Shown here piece by piece: positions 9,484-22,900 of a stretch of DNA of 64,000 nucleotides (positions within the stretch are counted from its first letter, which is position 1; every line of letters begins with the position of its first letter). A program made the position numbers and the translations under genes. Origin of the DNA: Arabidopsis thaliana (taxonomy: Eukaryota > Streptophyta > Magnoliopsida > Brassicales > Brassicaceae); assembly GCF_000001735.4 (NCBI RefSeq), contig NC_003070.9, forward strand, positions 27,513,971-27,577,970, written 5' to 3'. The notes beneath the pieces were generated by a model, which saw only the letters and a program-made list of their open reading frames with translations, did no database searches and was not told where the DNA came from.

Positions 9484-12400
9484 TCAAGGTCCTCTCATCT
9501 TTTCAACAATCTGTCTACTTTTTTCCTCAACGTGACGTTTCTTCTCTTCAAACTTCTCTCCCACTTTCTTCCTAAAATCGAACATCCTCGCCTTTGCTGC
9601 CCCCATTTTCTTTCCTTTTGAATTTGAATCATCCTCTTCACCCGAAACAGTCGACATAGACGGTGATTGACCAATACCCGGAATTATATCTCCCGCACTG
9701 CCTCCTCTCGCTATTGTATCATGCTTTTCGCTGCTTTCCAGCAGTGGAGTCTTGAGTTCTTCTAAGGATTTGTCACTCTCTACTAGGAGAGCTATGGAAT
9801 TAGCTGATGGTGCAGTGTCAGCCGACACAGATTCTTCCTCAATTCTAGGCTTCTGCGGGATGTTGACAGTTTTCTGCATTTGTTCAGAAGTCGGTGGCTT
9901 GTCAGCTTTAGATTTCGCTTCTGCAGCTTCCAAATTTTCGCGATCACTGGTGGAGTCTTGATTCAGCCACATGAATGGAGCGACATTGCGTTCGACCCAA
10001 TCATCCTTTTCAGCTGTCATCCAAGGAATGGTAACGCTTTCACAATTGGGGAGCACCATGACGTCTCGTATCGCCGTCTGCAGAATTTGTTTTTTGTCTT
10101 ATGGTTAGTTAGGAATTCCTTCATAAACAAAAAAAAAACGCAACAGCTTACCTTGAACCGGTTGACCAAGAACATAGCAACATGGCTGTTTGTGATTTTG
10201 TGTTCACCAACAGAAGAGACAAGGTTGAATTCAATATCAGGCATGCTTGTGAAGCCAAACCACAGTTGATCAGATGGAGGCGGCTTCATGTGTACACACA
10301 GTGTCCCTCGAAGCGAAGACACCCCTATAGACAAAGTAATTGGGACCTGCAGTTTTACAAAACGAGATAGTCTAAGATACTACAAGAGCTAAGAAAAAGG
10401 TGTTTCTAATTCTGCTTGCAGATCCTATTAATCATGCCACAATCCGAGCTTGTGAAGCTTGGGCAGTGAGGGAACTAAGAGTGCAACAAGCAACGAAACT
10501 GTCTTCTAAACATAACAGAAAAACGAAGATCAACCTGGGAAACTTGTTCAACGATGTTCTTCAGCATAGACTTCCACTTGGATCCATTGCTCGAACCTGT
10601 TTTTGTACCTTTTGGACCCTTCGATTCATCTGCACAGATGAAAATAAATATAATTTCTCATCCTTAGTCTAATGCTTCTAAGCATTATGCAAAACCACAA
10701 GAAAATGGATTAGATGATTACATAAAACCAATCAGCAAATACCGTACTAACCAGCTTTATCAGTTCCACCACTTTTCACATCTTGTGCATCAACAGTTCC
10801 TCCGGGAACATTTAATTGCTTTTCAAAATCTGCAAGACCTTCAAGGAGATCTGGTGGAACATCCCCAGCAGAATTTGGCTGCAACTTTCCCTCAGCTATG
10901 CCTTTCTGCAAATCTTCCTCTCGAGCATCAACCCGAGTTTCAACTTCAAGTCCCGCACCACCAGTGTATTCAATATCTATTTCGAACGCCCACACACCAT
11001 TCATCTCCATTGGAAGAATTCTCGTACCGTGTATGTAAGGCGGGAGATTTCCAATGTCTACGTCACAGCAGATTAATTCGCCTATGTAGCTGGGAATTCT
11101 CATGTTGGACATTATCCGCTGTTTAAACACAACAATAGTTAGATAATAAATGAACGCAACCAATATCCTCATTCAGTGAAAGCTTTCATATTCATGGAAC
11201 AGACCTGGATTCGTTCGCGCACTAAATTCTTCAGTACTGTGTTCTGTTTAACATCAAAAAACAGCCGAGATAATACTACGTTCAATGCCAATGTTCCTTC
11301 ATCAAAAGACTTGTCTTCTGAATCTACATCTGATGCATGACTGCTATGGCTCCAAGAACGTGAGATAACTTGGACATCAGTTTCCTCCGGGATGTTATCT
11401 TGCATCCTCCTTGCTGAGGTACTCTTTCCAGAGCTACCAGTAGATTGTGAATCTTGGTAAGAACGGGATGAAGTCTTCTTGTCGTCACGAATCGACGGGG
11501 GAAAATTCACTTTAGTTGAGCACTTTTTCGAAAATTTCTTCCAGATCAAACGAACCTTTGATGAAGGACCATCTGCTTTAAGCCCCTTGTCCAATGACTC
11601 AAAACTAAACCCAGCTGATGGTTTCATAAAAGAAGGATAGGCAGCATTAAGGGAAGCCAGATAGTTCCGGAAATCTTCTTTCAATTTGGTGGACCAAATA
11701 AACCTTTCCTGATTCTCGCAAGCAGCAAGACGAAGAGCTTTACACCATGACTCCTTCTCCCAAGAAGTCTCTAAGAAAATGTAAAACACTCTGTTTCCTT
11801 TATACAAGACAGAAGTTTTGCTTTCTACTTGTATAGGAAATCTTTTAGCCCTAAGATAACATAAAACAAAGGAGTATGAATACGAAACTCGAAACATTAT
11901 CGAAAATGGATCCGATTAATACGCTTTTTGAGAGTCTTACCATTTCCTTGTTGGTCCAGAGCCTGAAACAGCGTCAACAAAGCAACCTTTCAAAGTAATA
12001 GGAGTCTGAGGGCCATCTAATGAATCAGACAAGATGAGCTTATGATCTTTGATGCGAGCAAATCTCCTAACTGGATGTACCTCCAAGAGATCTACTCTCT
12101 TCTTCTTTTGCTCTTTTGGTAATTTCTCCTTCATCCAATCTTTTACATTTTCATCTAATTCCAATATCCAGATCACTCCCTGAGAGATATAAGATATCAA
12201 ATGCATCAACACAATGAAATCAAACACCTTCCACTTCAGATATCTAAAAATAGAGAAAATCATCAAAATTGCCTCAATACCAAAACCACCAGATTCTAAT
12301 TCTGACTAATCGGAACTAAATTAGGGTTTCGTTGAGATCACCAATGCAAGAAACTCAATGTACACTGCGGAACTAACGAGAAACTTTAAAACTGATCACC

Positions 12401-12603
12401 TGTTTGTTGAGACTAAAATCAATGGATTGGCGAGGATCAAAACTCTTGAAGTTTGGATCAGAACTCGAATTCGATTCCTGACGATCTCTTTTCCGATTCA
12501 ATCGCTTCAGAAGATACAAAAACCCTACAACTTCCGCCGTAACGATCGCAAGAATCCCAAGTAGAATTCCAAATACGAAAGCGAAACCCGTAAACGAAAC
12601 CAT
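9484..12603 (-). CDS. TEX2-like SMP-domain lipid-transfer protein with PH-like region
   Basis: At least seven coding exons run from the ATG at 12603 (the in-frame GTG just upstream is not needed) to the TGA at 9484. Exons read include 12603-12400, 12179-11941, 11850-11205 and 11118-10752. The N-terminus has one membrane helix (FAFVFGILLGILAIVTAEVV) followed by RKRDR. Next comes a PH-like region (VDLLEVHPVRRFARIKDHKL..., then NRVFYIFLETSWEKESWCKAL). The SMP module follows (GTLALNVVLSRLFFDV, IMSNMRIPSYIGELICCDVDIGNLPP, WAFEIDIEYTGG, then LVNRFK). The C-terminus is Lys/Glu-rich coiled coil. SMP proteins hold lipids in a tubular groove at organelle contact sites, and TEX2 homologues sit in the ER. 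Family assignment is firm; the membrane contact used is inferred. From memory this is At1g73200. Confidence 0.85.
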
Positions 12604-12659
12604 CTCCGGGAAGACCACAAGTCTCTCGATTGGTCAACTAGTGGAGAAGATTTCTTACG

Positions 12660-13920
12660 AAGGAATCAATAAGAGAAGAAAACGCGTAATGTTGTATAGT
12701 TCATGTCACTTGGAAGAAGAAGAAGAAGAAGGAGGATGAGATTAATTTGATTGATAAACTTTGCAATTTCCAACCAAATAATTTGCTCAAAAAAGAATTA
12801 TTATTTTTTTTTTTTTTGAAAAACAAAAGACCATTATCAGAAGAGAGAGTATCCAGCTAACAAAAAGCGAAAAATTGACTCAGAAAATCATAAGAAAACA
12901 TTTGAAAAACAACCATAAATGTAGTGGTTGGAAAAAAAAAATCATAAAAGTTTATTTCTTAACATATTAATATGAAATAGGATTTTTTGTTTACTGATTT
13001 GATATATTTAGTATTGATTTTATGATTAAATTTTATGTTTTTATTTTAAGTAGATGATAATTTAGATTTTATTACTTATTGTGTGTACACATGAAAATCT
13101 ACATAAATTCATTTCAAATCGCTAAAGACATAAAGATTTCAAGAATCCATTGCATGTGTTTTTATAGGTTGGATAATTTGGTTAAACTCAAAATTATATC
13201 AAAATATTGTGTATTGTATTTTAAATTTACTACATGTTAATGTTACCATTAATTATGTTTGATTGTTAATGATCTACATGTTAAATTTCAGGGTTTAATC
13301 GATTTGAATGCAATAAATAAGAAAATGCCAACAAAAATGCAAAGAAGAAATTGTCAATATAATTTTAAATTTACTACATGTAATTTCATATAAAGTTAGC
13401 ATTAATTATTTTTGATTGTAAGTGAATTACATGTAAAATTTAGGGTTCGATCGATATAAATGCAATAAATAATACAACGACAACAAAAATTGACAAAACG
13501 ATCGGTTGTGATTGTAAATATCATTAAATTGTCTATATAATTTAAAATGTACAACAATACATTTCATTTCATATACAATTAGCATTAATCTTTTCGTTTG
13601 TCAGTTATCTAAATTTTAAAATTCAGGATAAGATCAATTTTAATACGATAAATAAGAAAACGACAACAAAAATTGTAAAAACAGTATGTTACAATTGTAA
13701 ATGTTATGAAACTGTCTATATTATTTGTATACCATGTAGGCATATACCTACCTGTGTTCAACAAAAAAATAAAATAAATACTTTTTTACCTGTGTTCGAC
13801 AGTAAATATCAGCCCGATATAGCAAAACAATTTTGTTGAACTAGTAAGTTTGACTGTTTCAGTTTGGGATTGCACAATTCTTTTAAGCTTCGAAAAGAAC
13901 ATAGAAACAATTTAAATTAA
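12660..13920. other. AT-rich intergenic DNA upstream of the SMP gene
   Basis: The stretch begins with the probable leader/promoter of the SMP-domain gene (AAG-rich near 12714-12735) and then becomes very AT-rich. The only organised structure I see is the degenerate tandem repeat listed separately at 13218-13730, plus a short direct repeat of ACCTGTGTTC at about 13751 and 13789. No coding frame is supported. Confidence 0.6.
13218..13730. repeat. Degenerate tandem repeat, three units of about 144-176 bp
   Basis: Three successive blocks share the same order of words: a TTTAAATTTACTACATG-like start, then TTAGCATTAAT, GATTGT, a GGGTT..ATCGAT-like word, AATGCAATAAATAA and GACAACAAAAATTG. Block starts are at about 13218, 13362 and 13538, with the start of a fourth (TCTATATTATTTGTA) near 13714. 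The spacing is 144, 176 and 176; block 1 lacks roughly 30 bases that blocks 2 and 3 have before the next start. The copies are clearly diverged, so this is an old array. The function is unknown. Confidence 0.75.
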
Positions 13921-14457
13921 ATTATAAAGAACATAGAAAAAAAAGTATGCAACAACTGTTACTAAGTAAATATTGTATGACAACATCGTCATCATATTCA
14001 ACACTAAAAAATCTTGAAAAGAAACGAAAGGACATATCAAATCTATCAAAAACAGTCTTCTTCTTCCACTCATACCGACATACAAGAAAGACAGATTTTT
14101 TTATATATTTTAGACAGAAAAGTACAAAACAGAGTCCTCTGTTCAAGGTCAATTTACATGATCTCTCACCCAAGAAAAGAAAACAACTTTCTTGTTTTCT
14201 CAACACCGTTAAAAAAAAAGAAAAAAAAGCTCTGTTTTCTTCTTAGAAACTTCCATGATTGGCTTGCAAAAGGAGAAAAAACTCCGCGATGGCGGTTGCT
14301 ACCTAAAACAACACAACGAGCCAGACAAAAACAAAAAGAACAAAAAACACAGAGAAACAAAAGGAGCTTGAAAACAACAAAGAAAAAGGGTTATGAGGTC
14401 TTTTTTTTTTGTTTAAGGTTTGGAGAAGGATAAACATACGAACGACCCGATTGATCT

Positions 14458-16483
14458 TTAGAAGCTCGAGTTAAGGAAGAAGTTATAGTCATGGTGATCA
14501 ACATTGAGCTGTTTCAGCCATGAATCCGCAGCGCTTTGAAGATAAAGCAACCGGTCCTGGTCAAACCCCGTCTTCCCCCAAAGATCTCCTTGCATTTTGT
14601 AAGTTGTTACACCAAACGGAGGCAATGGCATTCTCTTGTTTATTACGGAATCTTCACAAAACTCTGTTTCTTCATTGTTGTTGCTTTGATCTCCTTCCAC
14701 CACATTATCTGCAGCATTTTTAACACCATTAATAAAACCAGAAAATGGTGCTTGTTACTGAGCAATGAATTCGAAGTGATCATACGTACCTTGAAAAGAC
14801 GAAGATAGAGTATGATAAGTTAGGAAGCCTGTCGTCAAATCTTTCTCGTTCCTGCAGGTTGGGATGTGGTATATCGGGTACCTAATTCATCAAACCATCA
14901 CTCAATCACTATTTCTAGCAGTTAACCAAACAGGAAGGGTTTTGTTAACTTAACAAAGAACTACTTACCACGCAACAGCCATCCAACTTGCAGGAGACAT
15001 GTCGACACTCCTTAAGGTCATGAGTCCCGGATATTTCTCCACCAATACGTTTATCTGAACAAGAACCAAGAACGTTACTTTCGTTTCAAAACTGAGAATG
15101 AGGTTACTAAGAAATGAAAATGAAAGGAGAGAAGAGAACCTTGTCGGTTAAGGGAATCCGCTTGTGCGGAGGATCTCTTTCAATGTACTTAAAGTCAAGG
15201 TTACCAAGTCTATCTTTCAGCAACGGTGAACCATCCGGATCGAAAACCGAATCTTCAGAGACAGCATCCCATGTTTTGCTTGAATCATTGCTCATTGACC
15301 TTGACAACAACTTTTCACTCTCACTATCGCTCCAACCCTCGCTACTCTCAGATTCAGCCACCTCATTCTGGTTCCTGCAACACCCAAGAACAAACCATCA
15401 AGAGATGTTCTAATACTTCCATAGTCAAACTTTCATCACAACAGACTAAAATGTCACAGAATCAAGTGGGAAACGTAACCTGGAAAGCAAGGCGGGTTTG
15501 TTAGTGTGGATTTGGATAGCGGATAGGTACGGGACGTAGTACTGCATAACGGTTTCGCCATTGTTTAAATCAACCTGTGTGCCAAAGCCATACGCACTCA
15601 TCTCATCATAACAATCCCAGAGATCACCAAGCCTGAAATACTCAATCTCCTCCTTTCCCTGTTCCTGCCACAAATTGTTAATATCATCAACTCACAAAGC
15701 TCTGAAACTAACACACTACAAAGCAGCACACTGAAAGCCAATGTTTAGCTGATAATCTAGCTATCATTAACTCCTAATTACCCCCAAAATGTAAATGCAA
15801 CAACATGATCTTTAGGTTATTAGACCAACATGTATTGAGCTCTTAATCCATAATCAGAGATATAAACCAAGATTACTGAATAAGACAACCTTGTAATGAT
15901 ACAGAACCAGAGGATATACCAAAGCAACCAAGAAGATTCAACCAAAACTCAGTACTTAGCTAATGGATTACTGAATATAATAGTAATATAAAAAATAGTT
16001 GAGTAAAGCAATTCTGTCGCACGTTTCCACGTGGTGTTATAGAATCCATAAACTGATGTGACACCATTTAAATTGGATATAGATTTCATAGATAATTTTT
16101 CTCCTTGATGGACCATGCAATTATTGTCTCTATAGCCCAAATCTCATCTGAAAACTCACACCAAATCATTAAACTATTACAAGTTCTAGGTTGTCTGATA
16201 CATCACCCTTGATTAAAAATAAGACCTTTAGGACAAAATCTGCTGATTAGAGACGAGAGATTTGTGGGGAGAGACAATCGATTAAAATAGTTTTTTAAAA
16301 TTTGATTAGTTGAGGCTTAAGACCTTAATTTACCCCCAAATTAAGGATTAGTCTAAGAGAATGAAGAATTAAAAAAAAAAAAATTACCTGAGGAAGAGAG
16401 AAGGAAGGAGGCTTAGGAGTGATTCCTAAAAGAAACCTCTCCAGATTCGAACGACCTTTAGTTGAAGAAGACCACCACCACAT
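14458..16483 (-). CDS. DUF789 family protein
   Basis: Six coding exons keep one frame: 16388-16483, 15480-15664, 15140-15374, 14969-15054, 14790-14881 and 14458-14708, giving 314 residues. The protein starts MWWWSSSTKGRSNLERFLLGITP, then has the DUF789 core FRLGDLWDCYDEMSAYGFGTQVDL with the following YYVPYLSAIQIH. After an acidic Ser-rich linker (SESSEGWSDSESEKLLSRSM) the second block reads LVEKYPGLMTLRSVDMSPASWMAVAWYPIYHIP, TCRNEKDLTTGFLTYHTLSS and finally LPPFGVTTYKMQGDLW. The family is plant-specific with no assigned biochemical role that I know. An upstream in-frame ATG at 16528 would add an Arg-rich lead, but homologues begin at the MWWW-type start as I recall them. From memory this is At1g73210. 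Confidence 0.85.
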
Positions 16484-16990
16484 TCTCTCAATTCTTCTTC
16501 TTCTTCTGCTTGTTCTTGGTCGTCTCAATCTCTCTGATTTGAGATCTTTATAAACAAATTTGAGTCCACAAAATGGAACACAAAGTTTGGAAATTTAATA
16601 ATTTCCAGATTATTTTAGTATTTACATAGAATCTTTTTATGTAAATCCCATTACTCAGATTCTCACCCAATATTCCAAAAAAAAAAAAGATAACTCTCAC
16701 CAAAAAAAAAAAAAAACAAGAACACAGATTCTGGGTTTTGTTAAAAATCGAAGCTTTCGATTATAAAGAGAAAATGAGAATCATAAACTGGGGTTTTTTT
16801 TTTGACTTTATCTCAGATTTTGAGGTTACAGTTTTAACTCTCAGATGAAAAATGGGGACAGAGAAACTGAAGTAGAGAGGTTGAATAAAGAAGCTTTCAG
16901 AGTAGGATTTGCTTTGTATTAATGGAAGAAGGAAACGAAGAGGACGAAACGCTTCTTCTCTTTCTCTTTCTCTTTCACTCACTCTGATCC
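16484..16990 (-). promoter_or_regulatory. Long leader/promoter of the DUF789 gene
   Basis: A GA/CT microsatellite on the minus strand (gaaagagaaagagaaagagaag, about 16955-16976) followed by AT-rich sequence fits a plant 5' UTR, probably with a leader intron. Poly-A runs at 16677-16688 and 16702-16715 lie in this leader. No separate gene is supported. Confidence 0.4.
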
Positions 16991-19900
16991 TTTTTTTATT
17001 TGATTTATTATGTTATTAATTTCCAATTTTTTAATAAACCAAAACCCCCCTCAAGTATGAAACTGAAGACTTTTGTTTCTTTCTAACACAAATAAATAAA
17101 TTATATAATTAATAAAAAAAGACAACTCGTATCTAGCTGAATTAAAAAAGAGTGGATTGCGATATTTATTATTACATAATAATCATAATTGTATATTTAT
17201 ATAGATAGCAAAGAAAAAAAAAATTAGAAAATGTGGACATGATTACGTCATTACAAATTTACAAGTACACCAAAAATCTAGTCATATTGCAAATAAAAAT
17301 TAAATTGGTTATTTATACATCGAATGTGTTGATGACCTTTTTTTTGCATTATGTATTTATCTAAGAAGATAATTAGCTAAATATGGATTAAATGAAATTT
17401 TGGAGATCACGAGGACGTTAGGCATAACAACTAAAATAAACCCTTTTAAAATTGTGCGGTGAGTGATAAAGCTTTTCGAAAACAGCCATTAATAAGATTT
17501 TGTTTTTTTTCGTAAGTTTTGTTATTGACGTAATATATTTAATGTTTTTTTTTAATATAATGGTTTAAGAAACTGTAAAGACACAAATATAATAAACGGA
17601 AAGAGTTGTTTAATGCTGATTACTGGTTAGTTTATGTAGATATTTTATGAGAGATATTACATGTCTTTTATAGGTAATATATCTCTATTTTAAAAAATAT
17701 ATATATATATATTTCTAGTTTTTCTCACAAACAAAGAATATCTTATAGGATAGCAAATTATATATGTTTTAAAAATATATATATATATATATATATAGTA
17801 TATAGCAAATTATATAGTTTTTAGAGCTCTAACAAAGAAAAATGTTCTTATTCTCAGTCGATAAATAATAATTTAAGCATTTTTTTTGGAATTGTGATTT
17901 TACTATTTCATCACTAGTTTTTGTTTTGAGGAACTAATAAAACATTATTTTCTAAAATAATTTACTTTGAAATGAGAAAATAACTAATATCCGTCATGTT
18001 TATTTTGTCGTTAAATTGATTCATTAACAGGAAATTACAGAGTGAATACTTAATACCAAGATATTACATATTTCTGAGAATTAAGTATACCTGATTTAGC
18101 TATATATATCTATATCTCATCTGCAAGACTGCAACATTTGTTTTCGGCTAATATGCTGAAAGTCAAAACTTGCAAAATTGGGATAGCAAAAGGTAAATTG
18201 CTATGAGAAAGTGTTTCAATCTTGATTTGAACTGTTGAAGGTTTTTGTAATAGACGTCATATTTAATCCAGCATAGGAGACTAGGAGTCAATACCGACGT
18301 AAACTTAATTATCAGACTAAAAAAAAGTCAGAAGGAAGATAATTATAACACAAGTACAATAAATAATTTTTTAAGAATGTGAGAATGTGAGAGTGAAATA
18401 AGAAGAGCGAAGTATGCGAACACTGAAGAGTGTTGTGTCGGAGCAGTGCGTTTACTGCTAGACAGACGCGTGTTTGCCAAAACTGCGTCGGTCTCTCGCG
18501 TTTTGCTTCTTCTTTTTTATTCTTTTCAATTTTTCTTTCTTTCTTTACACTGTCTTCTTTTTCTTCTTTTTTTCCCAGTTTAATTATTCAAAATCTTATC
18601 AATTATTTTATTTTTCTAAATCACGCTCGAGGCTGATTCTTTCATTCAAAATCAATTGTATTCTTACTAATTTCCAATGTTCTAAGTATTTTTTTCATTT
18701 GTGATTAGCAATTACTGAAACTGTATTAAAAAATTCTACCGACGAGGTAAATGGAGTCATGTGTGGTATAGATTAGTGTAAGAAAATGGATAGTGGACAT
18801 TGAAATGATTAATTAACTCACTACATAGTCTCTAAAATAGATGCTATAGCATCTAATAAAAAGTGTAAATGATCAAGTTGGATTCTAGAAAGCTCTCAGC
18901 AATTTCTTTTGTTTTTTGTGAAAGAGCATTTTCCTATAAAAGATTTAAATTATATTGAGATGTCAAAGAAAGGAAAAAACAATCTGAAAATGATATTGTT
19001 TGTTTTAACACGTGGGGAAAGTGGTTTGTTACTTTGTTTAGCTAAAGTCACGTGTCCAATATGTTGTCGTATCCTCATCACACTACTCCGAGTCGCTATG
19101 TCGCCAACGCTATGGAGTTTTTATTATTATCAACAAACTTAAATCGTTGTACTATAGTGAAGTGGTTATAGTGTTATTGATTATATGTGTTGGACCGTGT
19201 GATGCAACGAATATGCCCATCTCAGAGATGTGACTACAGAGCTACAAATTATGGTCAATAACTCGCTTGGGCTTAGGCTTAGCTCAATTTCTGAGGCCCA
19301 TTTATTTTCTTTTTGATAAAGTATTTGCTTCTTTTTTCGCGGCAATTCTTTGTTTATGTATCATACCTCAAAACAAGTAAAAGACAAGAAGATCTTGTGT
19401 TTATTCGAATAAACTCGCACCTGCATTAGTTTTTACGGTCTTGGTTCTCTTGTATGTGTTGTATTTTCAGGGTTGTATCATGTATGACCAATATCAATAT
19501 GAAATGGTACTTAAAAATTTAATATCTAATTTTCTTTTTATTTATCGATAAATGTTCAAGTTAGTTAACATCTCTCATGTTTTAGATAATTAGTCTCTCA
19601 TAATCATTCACTATATAAACAAGAATAAAACAACAATGAAAACGTCAGTTTTTAGGAGACTACTAATAAAGACACACCTAATATGGAAGACCAATAACCA
19701 TTCACTAAATTGACTCTAGTGTATCCCATTTTCTTGTTATCTCTTTGATTAAATGCATCTTTTTATTTCTTTGACAAAAGAATCATTGCAGCCTTTGGCA
19801 CTTTAGTCCTACATTGGTGTGCAACTTCATCAACTATCTATAATCTGCGACTGCACACCGGTTCTTGACGTGATAGGCAATGCAACAAGAATGCTATTGT

Positions 19901-22900
19901 CGACCTATTGGTCAAGGAGTTTTCTCGTTGGCACATTGGAGACTACTTGTTATCCAGATCAGAAAAGATTTTTATTCAAGGTTGTGTACCAAATAATACG
20001 GACGTTTATGAGGTTTCAACAGAGATGGGCTGGATAGTACTCAACTGTCCTTAGAGAACTTGAGTCTGACAATCAGAAAGCATGCATGTTAAGGTTCATA
20101 TGCAATTTTCAGCTAGATGATTATGGAACTCTAGTCGTTATTTCTTTTTTTTGGTTTAACACTCTAATCGTTTTTAGTTTGTGGATCTTTGCATTTTGCA
20201 TTTCGTTGGCATGAGAGTTGGTGGAGTCAAATTATCTGATTTTGTATTATTTTTCTAATTCTATTTAAAGTTTCAGTTTGAATTATTGCTAGTCTTTTTT
20301 CATTGTAGCTCGGATACTCGTCTGAGAAATATGATTTGGATCATGTTTTTGTCACATCCAATGCCTAATCTTTAAGAGTGGAAAACACTATCTGGTTCTG
20401 ATTCTATTATAGAAACCTTCTCTTCTTTACCATTTATATCTTTGATAATTGGACTTTACAATTTATTCTCTCATCTCCTTCCTATGTTTCTTCATTCTTG
20501 TTTTCAAAACAGAGCAGCTTGATTAAGGGAATGGTTTTACATTTAATGTTCTTGAACTAAAATATCCGGACAGGCCGGTCCAACCACGACCCGGCAAGAT
20601 CAGATTACATGTTTGACTGTAAGTGTAGAGAGCACGAGGGTCATGCAGGTCCTTTGGTCTTCAGGTTTGTAACATAGCATCCATGTGAATCAATGGATCT
20701 CAAGGACTATCTTCTTACAAGGTTGATCTGAAAGCTTTGCTCTTTCACAGATCAAAATGGTGTAACCTCAAGTGTGATTTTCACTTTCACCGTACCGCAT
20801 CATCTTCTGGTGATTACTAACTAACTGTGGATAGTTTTTAAGTTTCAAGTTACTCAAAGCATGAGAATTAGGGTAGCATTTCTTCATGAAACTCACTATA
20901 ATAGAAACCGATTGCAGTCACGTCTAGCACAATTCCATCGTCTAAATGCAAGAATTTGTCTCCATCCTAGATATTAGCAAATTTGTCCAAAACGTCATTA
21001 CCATTTCATTGAAAAAAAAATCGGGCATTTAGGAAAATACCTTATACTGAGTGATACATAATCAGGTAAAAATCTAAAAAAGTAAAATAGGAAGGATATA
21101 TGTTGGTAACTAAAATGTAAATGCTTAGATTGTTCGTCATCCTCCATTTTTCCCTATCTTTAACCTGTAAATGGAATTATATTCCATTACCTCTAAATGG
21201 AATTGAAAGAGGTCGACATATAATCTACTAATGTGAGTTGGTATTTTTTTGGGTAGATATATCGAGAAACAAAAATAGGAAAAAAATATATATTCAATTC
21301 AATGGCAGAGTTCTCTCATGTTAAATTTTATAATTTAGTAACATATATCAACTGTAGGTTAAACTGCCAAAACATTTTGGGGATACAGGTATACAGAACT
21401 GCAAAACATTTCAATGATTTCTCTTGTGTTCATTTATTTGTTGATTTTTATTTAACAATTAGGTTGTAATACCTTTAATGTCAAGAGATTGTGAACCAAG
21501 TGATAGTGTTTTTATATTTTTTTATAGAAAGATATAGGCTTGCCTAACTTTAACAGAGCATTTGGAGTGTTCCCACAACTCGTCATCCACTAATTATTGA
21601 TCAAGTACTACATATCCCAAATTCTTTATTATTGTGGAAAATAATTGATAAGAAGACAAATATAAATGGATTTAAGTAACGATTGGATGATCATTTGGTA
21701 TGGTAGTATATTGCATTTATGTCGTGTCATTACTAGTTCTTCCACTAGTGAGTGTATATTCGGTCTTCCTCATTTTTATGCTTCTTTCATCTAATTGATG
21801 AAAGACAGACTAAATTCTTTTCTTTCTTATGTCACTTTGCAACATAATGTGATGTGGTTCACTAACACTCGGATGTACATAGGTATGCTTAGCATTAGCT
21901 ATTATAGTATAATACATATATGGATATGTGCGTGTATGTTCGGACTGAATTAAAGATTTACTCGTTATTTTTGTGAAATTCTGGTTGACATATATAGTTT
22001 CGTAATTACACTTCTACGATACCCTTAGTTCCATATATGGCGAACCGAACATAATTTATTAATATTTGTTCTTTTTTATCAGCCAAATACTCTTATTTCA
22101 ATAATCGGGTAAATGCTTTACCAAAGTCTAGACTAATTTCCAGAATTAATGGAAGATTAACGTCGTTCTTTTATTTTGGGATTCATAACACATATAGTGG
22201 CCAAGATTGAGATCGCACTAAAATGGTTTGAACAATAGTCTCTCCTTCTTTCAGGAAGAATGGAGAACACTTCGATCATTGAATCGCTATTCTTCGTTAC
22301 ACCGATTTGAATTGATTATTTTATGTTTGCATATATATCTCGACAGAAACATCCAAATCTTGTATTCAAAATGATATCAGGAATTTGTTTTCTCAATTTT
22401 TGTTGCCTCCTAACACTTATAATTCCACGATTTATAGTATATACAAAAGACTTCGAAAACTATAGACATGTACATAACAGTCCCATGGAATCAAAAGTAG
22501 AATATGCCATATATCCCATAGACATAAACACTTTAATTCTCATCTGTCCACGATATATAAACGAATAACAAATTCACACGCAAATTGTCACCACATACGA
22601 GAAAAACACATGAAAAAGGAGCTTTGGCTACGCATATTCCTCCTAAAAAAAGGTATATCTTAATCAAGAAAAAAGTTTATAGATGATTATACTAACGTAG
22701 ACGATAATACTAGACGGACGTAATCACAAGTACTAACATTTTCACCCTCGAGATCATATTACTATATTCCAAATTGAAATTTTATATAAGAAGTTCCGGC
22801 TAATTAACACCATTAACACAAACAAATAATATTCACGTGACGAAGATTCATGAACGATATGTTGCTTTCCAGATGGAGTAATAAGTCCAAATATATATAT

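Noticed and set aside
9880-10269. 129-codon plus-strand frame inside the SMP gene
   Set aside because: Antisense to exons and introns of the SMP-domain gene, which explains the open frame.
14014-14433. Lys/Arg/Thr-rich open frame of 139 codons on the plus strand
   Set aside because: Low-complexity A-rich sequence in the 3' flank of the DUF789 gene; no domain, and it overlaps other low-complexity frames.
18430-18704. Overlapping Phe/Ser-rich frames in the gene-poor interval
   Set aside because: CT-rich low-complexity sequence; no start context or homology I recognise.
19150-19260. Possible tRNA-like A-box and B-box words
   Set aside because: No B-box of the GGTTCGANTC type and no cloverleaf pairing could be drawn.
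19819-20037. 72-codon frame in a less AT-rich patch
   Set aside because: No recognised motif. Could be a relic, but nothing supports a product.
21756-21815. CTTTCATC...GATGAAAG hairpin as a transposon end
   Set aside because: Arms of 8 bp with a 5-bp loop and no partner end or target duplication found.
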